A DNA stretch of 64,000 bases from Limisphaerales bacterium (GTDB taxonomy: Bacteria > Verrucomicrobiota > Verrucomicrobiia > Limisphaerales > AAA164-E04), in the NCBI GenBank assembly GCA_024761205.1, contig JAMASS010000004.1:310001-374000 (forward strand), read 5' to 3'. The position numbers and the translations under genes were made by a program. The stretch's first letter is position 1. Each line of letters starts with the position of its first letter. Below the pieces are notes generated by a model. It searched no databases and had not been told where the DNA came from. It saw only the letters and a program-made list of their open reading frames with translations. Shown piece after piece: positions 1 to 11,354 of the stretch.

Positions 1-1838
1 CATCATTCTCAGGATCCTTGGTGCTGGTGCGAACCATTACTGTTCAGCATTCGCTGAGTGCCGTCATCCTCACCCATGCCACCATTGACGTTGTTCCAAT
101 AAGCCTGCGGATGGAATCCAGCAACAATATCCATTGTCTTCAAACAACTGGCCCAGCCTCATTGCGGAAAACCGTCACCATTCAGACCGCTCCAGACCGC
201 CCCGTTCACAATGCCCAACTCCGCCAAGGCAACACTACTGAGCTGATCACCATCCATGTCCCATTGCGCCACTCCAGCACCTGTGAGGAGCCCCTTGCGG
301 ATAACCGCCCGGCGGTTGCCCCGCCTGCGACAAACAAAGCCCGTCTTCCGTTCCCTCGCAGATCACCCAAAGCCAGCCCCCCACCCAATCGAATGCCCTG
401 AGAAAACTGGAATCGGCCAACTAACCCCAGCGCGGGCCACACCTGATCCCCGGCACCAACGGCCCTCACCCAGCACTCGTATCCCGTGGCGGTGGTCAGC
501 ACATATCGCTCGCCTTCCGGACTTTGCCAGGCAAGACTCCCAGCCGTGTCAATTGCCATCCCCGGAATGCCACCTAGTCATCGACTCCCAGCCCCCTCAC
601 CATCCTCAAAGAAGATAACGCCTCTCTGACCTTGAGCCCCACCGGTTGCCAAAACTCTTCATTCTGACCGCCGTAAAAGTCACACCAAGCCAGCCCGGTG
701 CCACCATGCCCCAACCAAAACAGCAGCAGCAGTTGGCGAAAAAAATCTTCGGCTGGCAGATTGACGTGCCGGTGGCTCAACCTATTCGTCACGTCCGTGA
801 ACAACGGTCCGGCCGGATCCGAACCGCTCTTCGCTTCCACCTGCTCGACCAACGCCACCCGACGAATCGTGTAAATCCGACTCGACTGACGCTCCCGTTC
901 CACCATCTCACCACCAAGGCAAAAGCCTCCCGCAAACGCTGCGGATCTTTGATGTGGCCCCATGAACGTTACCAACGCTCGATTTTCAGGCCGGCATCAA
1001 GATCCTGTACGTCCCAAGCATAGCTCGCAGCCACCAGCAAATCGTCATCCCCGTCAAGCTCCACATACAAAAATCCGGCAGCAGATCACTGCCCCACGTC
1101 ACAGAAACTCGCCGTAACCCCCAGTCAATCAGCGTTTTCATCAATGAATCACCGGTCTCGTTCAAAAACTCCCCGGAGACTCAACCGACTTCGGTGAAGA
1201 CTCCAAGCCATCATTAAGGATAGAGATGATCAGGTTCGCCATACTCATTCACCCGGCCACCCACAAAGAACAGGCGATTCTTGAGACGATCAGAGACTAC
1301 CACTTTACCATTTCGACGATCAAGATTCACCCGCCCGCTCTCCCAGATATCATCGGGTCAATAATTGGAAACATACAGATCAGGATAGCCAGCACCCCTC
1401 ACATCGGCCATTACCGCCCCGCAGCAAAAAATCCTGTCACAGTCCACACCCGCCGCCGCTGCCACATTTTCGAAACACCAGTTCCCTAAACTTCGGCAAA
1501 GGGCGTTCGGCAAGTTCAAACCACAGACATATGGGTCAATCCGGTCCGTCAGAATCAAAATTACCCAACACGACACCCGAACCATTAAGCAGCACTCAAT
1601 TGCGGGCGGCATCGATTTCGGTGAGACAATTCACGAAATCAAGGCCTGTCTCATTCGGGCCCCTTCTCAAAACCCACCTCCACTGAGAGTGTAAAGGAGA
1701 GCCATTCAGAGGAGCAGTCGTTGGCTGAGCGCCGGCGCCAGAAGCCAAAAGAGCCGAACATCCAAGCACCAAGACACGCGGCGGCAACTCGGCAAGGCCC
1801 GCTGACAAAGCGAACACTCTCGACTTTCTCTCCATCAC
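1..1838 (-). pseudogene. Degraded VCBS/FG-GAP repeat protein with UnbV-like segments
   Basis: Reading the minus strand from 1838 leftwards gives pieces of one protein in several frames. The N-terminus (1838-1600) has a hydrophobic signal-like stretch ending GAGAQ, then TGLDFVNCLTEIDAARN. The next piece (1500-1358) contains FENVAAAAGVDCDRIF and GAVMADVRGAGYPDLYVSNY, the calcium-binding-type repeat of VCBS/FG-GAP proteins with decayed Asp/Gly positions. Around 1080 comes LDGDDDLLVAASYAWDVQDL, at 780-650 LFTDVTNRLSHRHVNLP and WCDFYGG, and at 560-210 further repeat-like sequence. The pieces lie in the expected order for a secreted beta-propeller protein of the type common in Verrucomicrobiota and Planctomycetota, but need several frameshifts to join. 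The left end runs out of the window. Family is fairly sure; any function is lost. Confidence 0.75.
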
Positions 1839-2014
1839 AGCAATCGCGCTTCTTGCAGAACCTACCCCCCGTCAGCCCAAGGTCATCATCTCGTTTCCTG
1901 GACTGCGACCGCCTCGGGTAAGGCAGCAGGCTGCCGCAGTCCAAAGGGTCCGCACTCGGGCACTAAATCTGTCCTACAAAGTCGCGTTTTCATCTGGCAA
2001 TATCAGCATCCGCC

Positions 2015-5000
2015 ATGACAAGACTATTGGTTCTCATCATCATCAGCGCCTTTTTCCTGAATTTCAAGACCACGGCCTCCGATGGCTCTCTCACCCCAAT
2101 TATCTCTGAATTCGTCGCCTCCAATAACGCCGGAATCACGGATGAAGACCAAGAGTCCTCCGACTGGATCGAGCTGTGGAACCCGACGGAGGATGCCTGC
2201 ACGCTCACAGGGTTCTTCCTCACCGACGACATCGCCGATCTCAAGAAATGGACGATTCCGCCAATCACCATTCCACCGAATGAATACCACGTCATTTTTG
2301 CCTCCGGAAAGGACCGAACGAATCCGCAAACAACCCTCCACACGAATTTTCGATTGCAAAAATCCGACGGAGGATGCCTCATGTTGACCCAGGAGACCGC
2401 CCAAGGCCTCGAAACCGTCTCCGCCTACCGGGATTATCCCCGGCAACGCACAGACATCTCCTTTGGGATCAACGAAAGCGAACCATCAGCCAAGCCCAAG
2501 TTCTTTAAACGCCCCACACCGGGCGCGAGAAATCGTGGCGCGTCCCTTGAAGGCTTGGTGGCCGACACCCAATTCTCCGTCAATCGCGGATTTTTTAGTC
2601 AACCATTCGAAACCGTCATAACCACATCCACACCCGGAGCCACGATTGTCTATACGACGGATGGAACCGTTCCCTCACCCAAAAACGGAATCCAGATCGC
2701 GCCGGCCAACTCGCAGACCGCGCCAGCCGGAGACATCATCATTAGCGACACAACCACCCTTCGAGCCATGGCTTTTCGAGACGGCTTCGAGTCAACCAAC
2801 GTAGACACCCAAACCTACCTCTTCCCATCAAAGGTGTTACAGCAAGACAACTCTCCTCCCCTGCTCTCGACCGCAGCTCAGTGGGGCCATGCGGGCCCAG
2901 ACTGGGCGATGGATCCGGAAATTGTGCAGCACAACGATCCCGAAATTCGACCGGAGGCGTCGGATCTCTTGGGACTCGCCACCGTCTCCCTAGTGATGGA
3001 CTTTGACAACATGTTTGGTCCCCGAGGCATTTACATCGCCGGACAAAGTCTGGAGAAAGACACTTCCGTTGAGTTTGTGGATCCCGCGGTGGAACCGGAT
3101 GGAGCAGTCACAGTAGCCGCCAGCTTTCAAGAAGATAGCACGGTGCAAATCGTCGGCGGGAGCAGTCCTAATCGTTGGAAATCAGACAAACTCTCAATGC
3201 GTCTGAAATTTCAACCCGATCTCCGATTTCCCGTCTTTGGCGATCAAGCAACCGACCGATTCGATACCCTGGTCCTCGATGCGCGTCTCAACAACGTTTG
3301 GCACTACGGCGGCGGAGTCGAACCCAACGGCCAACGGGAACGTGCCCAATACGTCAGGGATCAATACACCGCCAACCTGCACAACGAGCTTGGAGGTCAC
3401 TCGCCGCACGGGCGCCACGTTCACGTGTACCTTAACGGCATCTACTGGGGCATACACACGCTCCATGAGCGACCGGATGACAATTTCGCCGCCAGCTATC
3501 TGGGAGGTGCCAATACAGACTATGACGCCATCAAGCATCAACCGAACGATGTTCTTCAAGGCTCGCCTGAAAACTATCGCCAACTTCACTCTCTCGCCGA
3601 TCGGCTCCGCAGTGATCACAGCCTCTATTCGACCGTTACTACCCTTCTGGACATCCCCGATTTCACCGCATATATGCTCGTCAACTATTACATAGGCAAC
3701 ACCGATTGGGCGCATCACAATTGGTATGCCTCCTATAACCGAGCCGCCCCGGAGGGCCGCTGGCGATTCCACAGTTGGGATGCCGAAAAAGGCCTGCACA
3801 GAGTGACTGACGATCTCACCGGTAGGAACGACAAAGGTGGCCCGACCAACCTCCACCACGATCTCATGCGCCATCCCGAATACCGCCTGCAATTCGCCGA
3901 TCGAGCCTACGATGCGCTACGCTATGGCGTCCTCTCCCCGGCACAGACTCGGCAAGCCTATCTCAATGTCTCCGATCCGATCGACCTAGCCACACGAGTC
4001 GAATCCGCTCGTTGGGGCGACAACCAACGCCAACGGCCGTACACGCGTCTCGACTGGCTAAAAACCCGCGATGATCTTCTTGGCACGGGCGGCAATAATT
4101 CCAGTCCGCTACGCGACTATTTCAATCGGCGAAGCGACATCGTCATCGACCAGTTCAAACGCCAAGGATGGCTTCCCTCACAGGAACCGCCCACCTTTAA
4201 TCAGCACGGCGGATTCGTCGCTAAAGGATTTTCAGCCACGATTCGCTCCTCCTCGCCCGGCACCATCTATTACACAACGGATGCGAGCGATCCCCGGGTT
4301 CCCGGTCAACCCGGACAAATCAATACGGTTGAGCTCGTTGCCGAGACGACGACCAAGCGCGCCCTGATGCCGACAGACGATTCCCTCCGAAACAAGTGGT
4401 TCCGACCCGACTTTGACGATTCAGCTTGGCCGGCGGGAACTCGCGGTGCCGGCTACGAAAACGGGACTGGATATCAAGAGTTTCTGGATCCCAAGTTCGA
4501 TTTCAAAGACCGGGTGCAATCCTCCGCTAACGAGAGCATTTACCTAAGAGCAGCATTCGAGATCGACGGCGAACCAAACTTTGATCAACTGACGCTTCAG
4601 ATTCGATACGATGACGGCTTCATCGCTTACCTCAACGGCCACGAAGTCGCTCGGGCCAACGCCCCGGGCACCCGAGGCCAACCGCTCAGCTGGAACAGTA
4701 GTGCCACCACCACACACTCGGATGGCGAAGCAACCCAACTCATCTCCCTTGATCTCCCGACCAACACGGATTCACTCCGAAACGGTCCCAACATCCTCGC
4801 CATACACGGGCTGAATAGCGGAGCTTCGAGCAGTGATTTTCTCATCTGGCCCACTCTGTTCGCCAGTCGCACTCAAGGAGGCTCATCCAGCAGCCTCAGC
4901 ACAACTGCGAAACCCTACAACGGCCCCATTACTATCGACAAACCAACTCGCGTGATGGCCCGCAGTCGCAATGGCAACGAATGGTCGCCCCTCCTCCAAG

Positions 5001-5962
5001 CTGAGTTCCTGGCGAACACCATTCCAGCAAGCTCGGAAAATCTCATTATCTCACGGATCCACTATCACCCCAGCCCACCCACTGACGGAGAAACCCGCGC
5101 GGGTTACACCAGCCGATCCGATTTCGAGTTCCTCGAGCTAGCCAACCTCACATCCCAATTCGTCCACCTAGTCGGCGTCAAATTCGGCGATGGCATTCAA
5201 TTTCAATTTACAGAATCCTCCCCACTGCGAAACCTGCCCGGAAACGGACGCCTGATTATCGCCGCCAACCCTGACGCTTACCAAGCTCGCCACAGAACCA
5301 GTCTGCCCGTACTAGGACCATTCGGGGATGGCACACGCCTGAGCAACTCCGGCGAACGAATCACTCTCTTGGATACTTCTACCCAAGTCATCAGCTCCCT
5401 TACTTACGATGACAGAACACCATGGCCAACGCTTACCGACGGACAAGGCTACGCCCTTGCCCTGAGAAAGCTCAAGGCGGGACTCGATCTCAACCAAGCC
5501 GCCAATTGGCTTGCCATCCCAGTCGATATCACCCCCTCCGAGAACCTACCGGAATCGGCCTTCCGCTACTGGCTCACCCTTCACTTTAGCGAAGGAGCCA
5601 TCAACACAGGATCGATCACCGGGTTTAACGCGGATCCAGACCGGGATGGGATCGACAACCTCCGCGAATACTTCCACGGAACGGATCCTCAAACACCAAA
5701 TGAACCAACTGGAATCCTGCGCATTTCCGTCAACCACGAAACCGCCGGCATCACACTCAAATTCACTCACAGCCCAACGATCGAGCCAAACCTCTGGACA
5801 ATCGAGTCCTCAATAGATTTGCTCACGTGGAATCCCCTCACTCTCGACAACCGCCTAGCCACACAAACAAACGCCGACCAAACTCAATCCAACCGACTAT
5901 CCCTGCCTTCCGAAGCTGCCCGGCAGTTCTTCCGACTAAGAATCGAATCACCGCAACTCTAG
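2015..5962 (+). CDS. CotH-kinase / lamin-tail domain surface protein
   Basis: A 1315-residue secreted protein. Residues 1-22 form a signal peptide. An LTD (lamin tail) domain follows at about 28-140 (SDWIELWNPTED, then YHVIFASGKDR). A chitobiase-C-terminal-like beta module lies at about 195-270 (GATIVYTTDGTVPS). A CotH-like spore-coat kinase domain spans about 320-700, with RAQYVRDQYTANL, HVYLNGIYWGIHTLHERPD and the WRFHSWDAEK motif. A second chitobiase-like module (GTIYYTTDASDP) follows near 750, then a beta-sandwich with DDGFIAYLNGHEVARANAPG, a second LTD domain near 1010-1130 and an Asp-rich ADPDRDGIDNLREYF motif near the C-terminus. This architecture is characteristic of PVC bacteria; CotH domains are atypical protein kinases in spores, but the substrate here is unknown. 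It stands alone, with a pseudogene upstream and decayed DNA downstream. Confidence 0.92.
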   Translation: MTRLLVLIIISAFFLNFKTTASDGSLTPIISEFVASNNAGITDEDQESSDWIELWNPTEDACTLTGFFLTDDIADLKKWTIPPITIPPNEYHVIFASGKDRTNPQTTLHTNFRLQKSDGGCLMLTQETAQGLETVSAYRDYPRQRTDISFGINESEPSAKPKFFKRPTPGARNRGASLEGLVADTQFSVNRGFFSQPFETVITTSTPGATIVYTTDGTVPSPKNGIQIAPANSQTAPAGDIIISDTTTLRAMAFRDGFESTNVDTQTYLFPSKVLQQDNSPPLLSTAAQWGHAGPDWAMDPEIVQHNDPEIRPEASDLLGLATVSLVMDFDNMFGPRGIYIAGQSLEKDTSVEFVDPAVEPDGAVTVAASFQEDSTVQIVGGSSPNRWKSDKLSMRLKFQPDLRFPVFGDQATDRFDTLVLDARLNNVWHYGGGVEPNGQRERAQYVRDQYTANLHNELGGHSPHGRHVHVYLNGIYWGIHTLHERPDDNFAASYLGGANTDYDAIKHQPNDVLQGSPENYRQLHSLADRLRSDHSLYSTVTTLLDIPDFTAYMLVNYYIGNTDWAHHNWYASYNRAAPEGRWRFHSWDAEKGLHRVTDDLTGRNDKGGPTNLHHDLMRHPEYRLQFADRAYDALRYGVLSPAQTRQAYLNVSDPIDLATRVESARWGDNQRQRPYTRLDWLKTRDDLLGTGGNNSSPLRDYFNRRSDIVIDQFKRQGWLPSQEPPTFNQHGGFVAKGFSATIRSSSPGTIYYTTDASDPRVPGQPGQINTVELVAETTTKRALMPTDDSLRNKWFRPDFDDSAWPAGTRGAGYENGTGYQEFLDPKFDFKDRVQSSANESIYLRAAFEIDGEPNFDQLTLQIRYDDGFIAYLNGHEVARANAPGTRGQPLSWNSSATTTHSDGEATQLISLDLPTNTDSLRNGPNILAIHGLNSGASSSDFLIWPTLFASRTQGGSSSSLSTTAKPYNGPITIDKPTRVMARSRNGNEWSPLLQAEFLANTIPASSENLIISRIHYHPSPPTDGETRAGYTSRSDFEFLELANLTSQFVHLVGVKFGDGIQFQFTESSPLRNLPGNGRLIIAANPDAYQARHRTSLPVLGPFGDGTRLSNSGERITLLDTSTQVISSLTYDDRTPWPTLTDGQGYALALRKLKAGLDLNQAANWLAIPVDITPSENLPESAFRYWLTLHFSEGAINTGSITGFNADPDRDGIDNLREYFHGTDPQTPNEPTGILRISVNHETAGITLKFTHSPTIEPNLWTIESSIDLLTWNPLTLDNRLATQTNADQTQSNRLSLPSEAARQFFRLRIESPQL

Positions 5963-6813
5963 CGCGCAGACATTAGATTACTCGATTCGAAGACTGAAAC
6001 AATGCGATCTCGTGACTCCCCAACTGAAACTTGTTTTCGGTCGGCAATTCACCGGAATACGACACCATCAAACGCGAGTCTCCACGGGCGAAAGCCCGGA
6101 CACACTGCCACGCAAGATTCAGCCGCCGCTACTTTGGAGGCAAGACCGGCAGTCGTTGGCAGTCAACCACCAGCCGAAAATCGGTACCGCGAACACCAAC
6201 GGGAACCTTGTCTGTAGACCAGTCTCCCCGCCGGAATCAACCCCGCCTCAAACGCACCAGGATTCACCGTCAGCAGCGGAATCGAATGAATCCGATAGTG
6301 GTAGCCGTAGCAGCTCGGATTAGACAACTCAAAGGCAATACAAACATCATCTTCACGCTGCCACCTATACTCAAGAAAACTGACCTTCAACAAAGAGCGA
6401 CCGATCCACCCTGCCAAGGTGTCCGCCGCAACCAACAAAAACCGAACGCCCAACGTTTCGGTCGATTCGTTGTCTGAATCCTAATCACCAAGGTCACAAC
6501 GTTGCTAGCTCGCGTGAAAAAAGTCGGCAAAGATCGATTTCGCCCCATTAAGTCTCGGAGTACGTTTGAAAGAGAGACCTGTAATTACCGACACGCCTCA
6601 ATTGTAAGGTATCCAAAGCAGCGAAGCATCACCGCTTTCCCCTTCACTATACTGCCATCCCACAAAAATACCTCCCGCCAATATCACTTCACCATCCCCA
6701 CGGTCACCAATTGTAACAACACTCCGGATAAACGAATTCAACGCACCTAGACTTTTCTTCCTTCGCCGAAACCCGTAACTTGAAGGGCGCGTTTTGCAGG
6801 AAAATCGGCACTC
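5963..6813. other. Intergenic stretch with a possible decayed reading frame
   Basis: No intact gene is convincing here. On the minus strand between 6453 and 6163 a 96-codon frame (AFELSNPSCYGYHYRIHSIP, then LIPAGRLVYRQGSRW) has non-random composition and resembles a beta-rich secreted fragment, but I do not recognise a family and it has no good start. The last 200 bases must hold the uvrA promoter; I see no clear sigma-70 boxes. Confidence 0.35.
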
Positions 6814-9753
6814 ATGGGTAAGAACTACATTCGAATCGGCGGCGCTCGGGAACACAATCTCCAGAATATTTCCGCCACGATCCCACGCAATAAACTCGTG
6901 GTGTTTACCGGTTTGAGCGGGTCGGGGAAATCGTCCTTAGTCTTCGACACTCTCTTCGCAGAGGGACAACGCAAATACGTCGAATCCCTTTCGACCTACG
7001 CCCGCCAATTCCTCAACCAACTACAAAAGCCCGATGTGGATTTCATCGAAGGGCTCTCGCCGGCAATCGCGATTGAACAACGATTCACCGCCACCAATCC
7101 TCGGTCGACGATCGCCACGACGACCGAACTGTTCGACTTTCTCCGGCTCCTCTTCGCCCATGTCGGCCAACCGCACTGCCCCGACACCGGCATACCCATT
7201 TCCCAACGAACCACCTCCGACATCGTTGACGAAATACTAGCTCTACCGAAGGGCAGCCGAGTGATGCTCTTGGCCCCAGTAGTGGTCAATCAGAAAGGGG
7301 AATTTCGAGATGTTCTCAACCGGCTCGGCCGCGAAGGCTTCGTCCGCGCTCGAATCGACGGCAAACTGCTGGAACTTACCGGGAATACGCGCGTCAAACT
7401 CGATCCTGCAAACAAACACCGAATAGACGTGGTCGTCGACCGACTCATCATTAATGAGAAGATACGCGTCCGCCTGTCTGATTCCACAGAAACCGCCCTC
7501 AAATGGGGGCAAGGGGTCCTTATCGTTCTCCGACAGGATAAGGACGCATCGGCCCAAACAGACTGGGCCGAATCTTACTTCTCGAACAAACTTTACAGCC
7601 CTGCGACAGGCAAGGTGTACGACTGCCTCACACCCCGGCATTTCTCATTCAATTCGCCGCAAGGTGCGTGTGCGACCTGCCTCGGACTAGGCCAGATCCA
7701 AGCTTTTGACCCCGAGTTAGTGATCCCCAACCGAAAGAAAAGTCTTCAATCTGTCGCTGTCGCCCCATGGAACCGAGGCGGTAAGCGCCTCAAGGAACAT
7801 TACCTCAAAACGCTTAGCAAGGTCGCCAAACACTACGGATCCGATATCGAGACACCGTATGATCGACTCCCGGAAGATTGCCAACACACCATTTTATACG
7901 GAACCACCAGTGAGAATGGATTCTCTTTTGAAGGCGTCATCCCGCAGCTGCAGAAAATCATGGACGACTCGGATACAGAATCCACCGCCCACCGCCTCAA
8001 AGGATTCATGCGGCCGAAACCCTGCCAACATTGCAAGGGAAAGCGGCTTCGACCTGAAATTCTCGCCGTTCGCCTGGGAACCAACCACAAATTGAAACCT
8101 CAAGAACGTGCCGACAACCCGGCTCTTCCCGGATATTCGATTATGGATATCTGCTCCCTGAGCATAGCCGACGCCCGCCGTTTCTTCGTGGAGATCACCC
8201 TGACCGACACGCAACAAAAGATCGCTAGCGAACCGATTACCGAGATTCGCAATCGACTCAACTTCCTGGAGCGCGTCGGCCTCGGCTATCTGAGTCTGAA
8301 TCGTGAAAGCGGCACTCTGAGTGGCGGTGAAGCCCAACGCATCCGGCTAGCCACTCAGATCGGCGCCGGGCTAGTCGGCGTCCTCTACATCCTGGACGAA
8401 CCGAGCATTGGCCTGCATCAACGAGACAACCAACAACTGCTGGAAACGCTCGCCCACCTGCGAGATATGGGCAACTCCGTATTAGTCGTGGAACACGACG
8501 AGGATACCATCAGACAAGCGGATATCATCGTAGACATGGGACCAGGGGCCGGACACAAAGGCGGCAAAATTGTGGCCATGGACTCTCCGGCCAAACTCGA
8601 AACCAATCCTGATTCCCTCACCGGCAAATACCTATCAGGCGAATTCAACATCCAGCGTCCCGGACCGATGCTCCGTTTGGAAAAGGACCACCTGTGGCTG
8701 GAAGTGGTCGGCGCCACCGAGAACAACCTGAAATCGATCGACGCCCGATTCCCCTTACAAACGTTCACTTGTGTCACCGGTGTCAGCGGGTCCGGCAAGA
8801 GCACCTTGGTCAACAACATCCTGAAGCGCACACTGACGAACAAGTGGCATCAGTCCAAAGAGAAACCCGGGAAACACCGAACCATCCTCGGCGAGGAAAA
8901 TCTTGGAAAAGTCGCCACCATTGATCAAACCCCGCTGGGCCGAACGCCACGCAGCAATCCCGCCACCTACACAGGCATTTTTCAGCACATTCGAGACCTC
9001 TTTGCGAAACTTCCTGCGGCGCGTGTCCGCGGTTTTGGTCCCAGCCGGTTTAGTTTCAATGTCAAAGGAGGCCGTTGCGAAAAGTGCCAAGGAGACGGGG
9101 TCATTCGAATCGACATGCAATTCCTGCCGCCAGTTTACGTCACATGCGAATCCTGCGGCGGCAAGCGGTATAATCGTGAAACCCTGGAAATCTCCTACAA
9201 AGGCAGAAACATCGCCAACGTCCTCTCGCTGACCGTGGATGAAGCGGTCGTCTTCTTCCGCACGATTCCCAAGATCCGTGACATCTGCCAAACCCTGGCC
9301 GCGGTCGGTCTGGGTTACATTCAGCTCGGCCAACAAGCGACCACCCTGAGCGGCGGCGAAGCCCAACGAGTCAAGATAGCAACAGAACTCTGCAAAAAAT
9401 CCGGCGGCCGCACCCTCTACATCATGGACGAGCCCACCACCGGGCTTCACTTCCACGATGTCGCCACCCTCCTCAACGTCATCTTCCAACTCAGAGACGC
9501 CGGCAACACCCTCATCGTCATCGAACACAACATCGACGTCATCAAATGCGCTGACTGGGTGATCGATCTGGGCCCCGAGGGAGGCGACAAAGGCGGGCAT
9601 ATCGTGGCTGAAGGCGCACCCGAACACCTGGCAACAATCAGTGAAAGCCACACCGGAAGATACCTCAAACAAGCCCTCCAACGCGACCGCCTCTGCAAAC
9701 AACGAGACCAGGAATCGAGCCCTCCCTCCCAAACGCAACCCCCACCGCGATGA
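6814..9753 (+). CDS. uvrA: Excinuclease ABC subunit A
   Basis: 979 residues, slightly longer than the usual 940 or so. UvrA is the damage-recognition ATPase of nucleotide excision repair and loads UvrB at lesions. The first Walker A is GLSGSGKS (33-40). The first ABC signature LSGGEAQR is at 502-509, followed by the Walker B region [13 protein letters not shown]. The second Walker A is GVSGSGKS (656-663), the second signature is at 845-852, and MDEPTTGLH follows. The zinc ligands are present: C286/C289 with C404/C407 in the first half, and C755/C758 with C778/C781 in the second. The C-terminal Pro/Gln-rich tail after about residue 955 is an extension. The start is supported by the conserved [11 protein letters not shown] opening directly after it. 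No partner uvr genes are adjacent, which is normal. Confidence 0.98.
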   Translation: MGKNYIRIGGAREHNLQNISATIPRNKLVVFTGLSGSGKSSLVFDTLFAEGQRKYVESLSTYARQFLNQLQKPDVDFIEGLSPAIAIEQRFTATNPRSTIATTTELFDFLRLLFAHVGQPHCPDTGIPISQRTTSDIVDEILALPKGSRVMLLAPVVVNQKGEFRDVLNRLGREGFVRARIDGKLLELTGNTRVKLDPANKHRIDVVVDRLIINEKIRVRLSDSTETALKWGQGVLIVLRQDKDASAQTDWAESYFSNKLYSPATGKVYDCLTPRHFSFNSPQGACATCLGLGQIQAFDPELVIPNRKKSLQSVAVAPWNRGGKRLKEHYLKTLSKVAKHYGSDIETPYDRLPEDCQHTILYGTTSENGFSFEGVIPQLQKIMDDSDTESTAHRLKGFMRPKPCQHCKGKRLRPEILAVRLGTNHKLKPQERADNPALPGYSIMDICSLSIADARRFFVEITLTDTQQKIASEPITEIRNRLNFLERVGLGYLSLNRESGTLSGGEAQRIRLATQIGAGLVGVLYILDEPSIGLHQRDNQQLLETLAHLRDMGNSVLVVEHDEDTIRQADIIVDMGPGAGHKGGKIVAMDSPAKLETNPDSLTGKYLSGEFNIQRPGPMLRLEKDHLWLEVVGATENNLKSIDARFPLQTFTCVTGVSGSGKSTLVNNILKRTLTNKWHQSKEKPGKHRTILGEENLGKVATIDQTPLGRTPRSNPATYTGIFQHIRDLFAKLPAARVRGFGPSRFSFNVKGGRCEKCQGDGVIRIDMQFLPPVYVTCESCGGKRYNRETLEISYKGRNIANVLSLTVDEAVVFFRTIPKIRDICQTLAAVGLGYIQLGQQATTLSGGEAQRVKIATELCKKSGGRTLYIMDEPTTGLHFHDVATLLNVIFQLRDAGNTLIVIEHNIDVIKCADWVIDLGPEGGDKGGHIVAEGAPEHLATISESHTGRYLKQALQRDRLCKQRDQESSPPSQTQPPPR

Positions 9754-9825
9754 ACACCAATGGGCCAAACCTCGGAGAGCTTGGACCATTGCTACGGATT
9801 TCGTGTTTCACAGAAGCGTTGATTA

Positions 9826-10320
9826 CTCCTATTCAGGAAAGGCTTCGTTCAGTAACCCAGATCCGCCTTGTCCTGTCGCTCTTGCTCGAACGCCTCCAAG
9901 CCGGGCTTGCGCCGCCTTTTTTTTTTCAGCAGTCGCATCGCCGTATTCCCGTATCAGGATGGCCGCTTGATTGTCCATCATGCGCGTCCACAGAGCGCGT
10001 TGGCCAATGGATTCTCCTCCGGCGTTTTTCGAATCGTCTCGCGCCGGCCTTCACTCAAGCCCTGCTGCTTGGCGATTTGATCCAGCTCCGCTTGGTCCGC
10101 CCTCCCGCATAGGAATCCAGGCCTTTCCCGGTCGGTTTCCTCCAAGCTTTGCCGATACGCTCCGGCGTCCGTTTCCATTCGCTCCCAAAGTGTGCGTTGT
10201 TCCTCAGGAATTTGCACCAGCGCCCTCCGCAATGGTGGTGTCTCGAATATCCTGAAAATTCATTTGCAGCGGCTCGCCTCCTCGTTTTGGCAAAGCCCCA
10301 TCGGCGGCTCAACGGATGAT
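9826..10320 (-). pseudogene. Remnant of an unrecognised charged protein
   Basis: On the minus strand, one frame gives LVQIPEEQRTLWERMETDAG and RADQAELDQIAKQQGLSEGR down to about 9978. It appears to continue in another frame with ILIREYGDATAEKKRRRKPG, ending in a stop near 9828. The sequence is helical, Glu/Arg/Gln-rich and coding-like, with at least one frame change. It recalls short helical proteins of unknown function seen in PVC genomes, but I cannot assign a family. It belongs to a 3-kb tract of decayed accessory genes between uvrA and the electron-transfer operon. Confidence 0.45.
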
Positions 10321-10791
10321 GGCGCAGCGGACGGCATTTGCTCGGCTTCGGTTGGCTAGGGAGCGTCCGCCGCGTTTTCCAGCGTGGCGTCCCGGGTTTC
10401 CCAACGTCTTACCTCTTTTTGCGCACACTTCTCTCACGCAGGCGTTTGTCACTCTCCTCGCAGCTTCTGAATTTCTTAGTACTCTTTCTTGCGGGTTTCT
10501 TTCTCTTTGTAGCTATAGCAGCGAAGGCATGTAAGCAGGACGCCAAATAGTAAAGCAACAAAAATCTAGCCTTTCAGCTTGTCAAATATTTTCATGCTAA
10601 AAAGTTATCTTCTTGTTAATAGAAAATGATTAGGAGAGAGATGCCGCTTCCTCTATCCGTTCCTGCGTTACCGTCACTCCTACCCGGCCGCCGCATCGAA
10701 GACACCCATCAATTGAGGTTAAAAACCTTTTGATGAGATTGATTTCTATGGCGAGGGTTCCTGCTTCCTCGCTTCGTCCGGCTGCCCGTCG

Positions 10792-10947
10792 TCAAGGAAA
10801 ACTCAAATTCTGGTAACAAAAAGCTTCGAGAGATGGATTGGGTATTGCTTCGGGAAGAGCGGCCTTTTCCGGTTCTGTCTCAGCGGTTTCGGCTTGGCGA
10901 CGAGCTTCTCGACGCTCGCGCATTTTGAGGCGATGCTTCTCACACAT
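10792..10947 (-). CDS. Possible small charged protein, 51 residues
   Basis: A short minus-strand frame begins MCEKHRLKMRERREARRQAE and continues with a Glu/Pro-rich half (TEPEKAALPEAIPNP) before a stop. The start is Arg/Lys-rich with one Cys and one His, resembling the beginning of small zinc-finger or DNA-binding accessory proteins, but only half a metal site is visible. It may equally be the tail of a decayed gene. No clear ribosome binding site was seen. Function unknown. Confidence 0.3.
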   Translation of the reverse strand: MCEKHRLKMRERREARRQAETAETEPEKAALPEAIPNPSLEAFCYQNLSFP

Positions 10948-11135
10948 TTTATCGCTCAACTTACTTTTTGGCCAGACGGATTACACGTTCTTGATCCTGT
11001 ATCTCTTTCTCTTTCGACTCTATAAATATTATAGAGAGCACGCGATAATTTATAAAAAATGAGGTTTGCGATGATGGCAATCAGTTCTTTTATTTCCTTT
11101 TTTATACGTCATTCGAGTTTTCCATGTTGGGGAAC

Positions 11136-11203
11136 GTAAAGGGAAGCTAACTCATAACCGCTTCCCCTTTATGTTTTCGCTGCGGGATTTTGTTAAATCC
11201 CGC
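11136..11203. other. Two adjacent stem-loops
   Basis: The first pairs AAAGGGAAGC with GCTTCCCCTTT around a 12-base loop. The second is a perfect nine-base stem, GCGGGATTT/AAATCCCGC, around TGTT (11182-11203). Neither has a clean trailing T-tract, so they are not obvious terminators; they may be remains of a mobile-element end or a small RNA. Confidence 0.4.
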
Positions 11204-11354
11204 TCTCTCCATCAGTCAAATCTTTATTGCTCGATTTCCTGTCTTAATTTCCCGTCCGTTCGAGCGGACCCTGTAAAAGACAGGAAAATAGGGATGTAAA
11301 AAGGCTAAGCCTCGGAAAAAGACTTGGCCGCAAGGGCGGAAATGGCACGAAAGG

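Larger units (their letters stand above)
10321..11354. other. Mostly non-coding, AT-richer tract with stem-loops
   Basis: This kilobase holds no long coding frame. Base composition is clearly more AT-rich than the neighbours, especially 10550-10640 and 10980-11110. It contains one possible small minus-strand gene (10792-10947) and the stem-loops at 11136-11203, listed separately. The rest shows nothing I can support. Confidence 0.5.

Noticed and set aside
3194-3892. 232-codon minus-strand frame inside the CotH gene
   Set aside because: Antisense shadow of a confidently identified gene; no start signal or motif.
8755-9789. 344-codon open frame antisense to uvrA
   Set aside because: It is a shadow of the third codon positions of uvrA, with Val/Asp-rich composition and no motif; uvrA on the plus strand is unmistakable.
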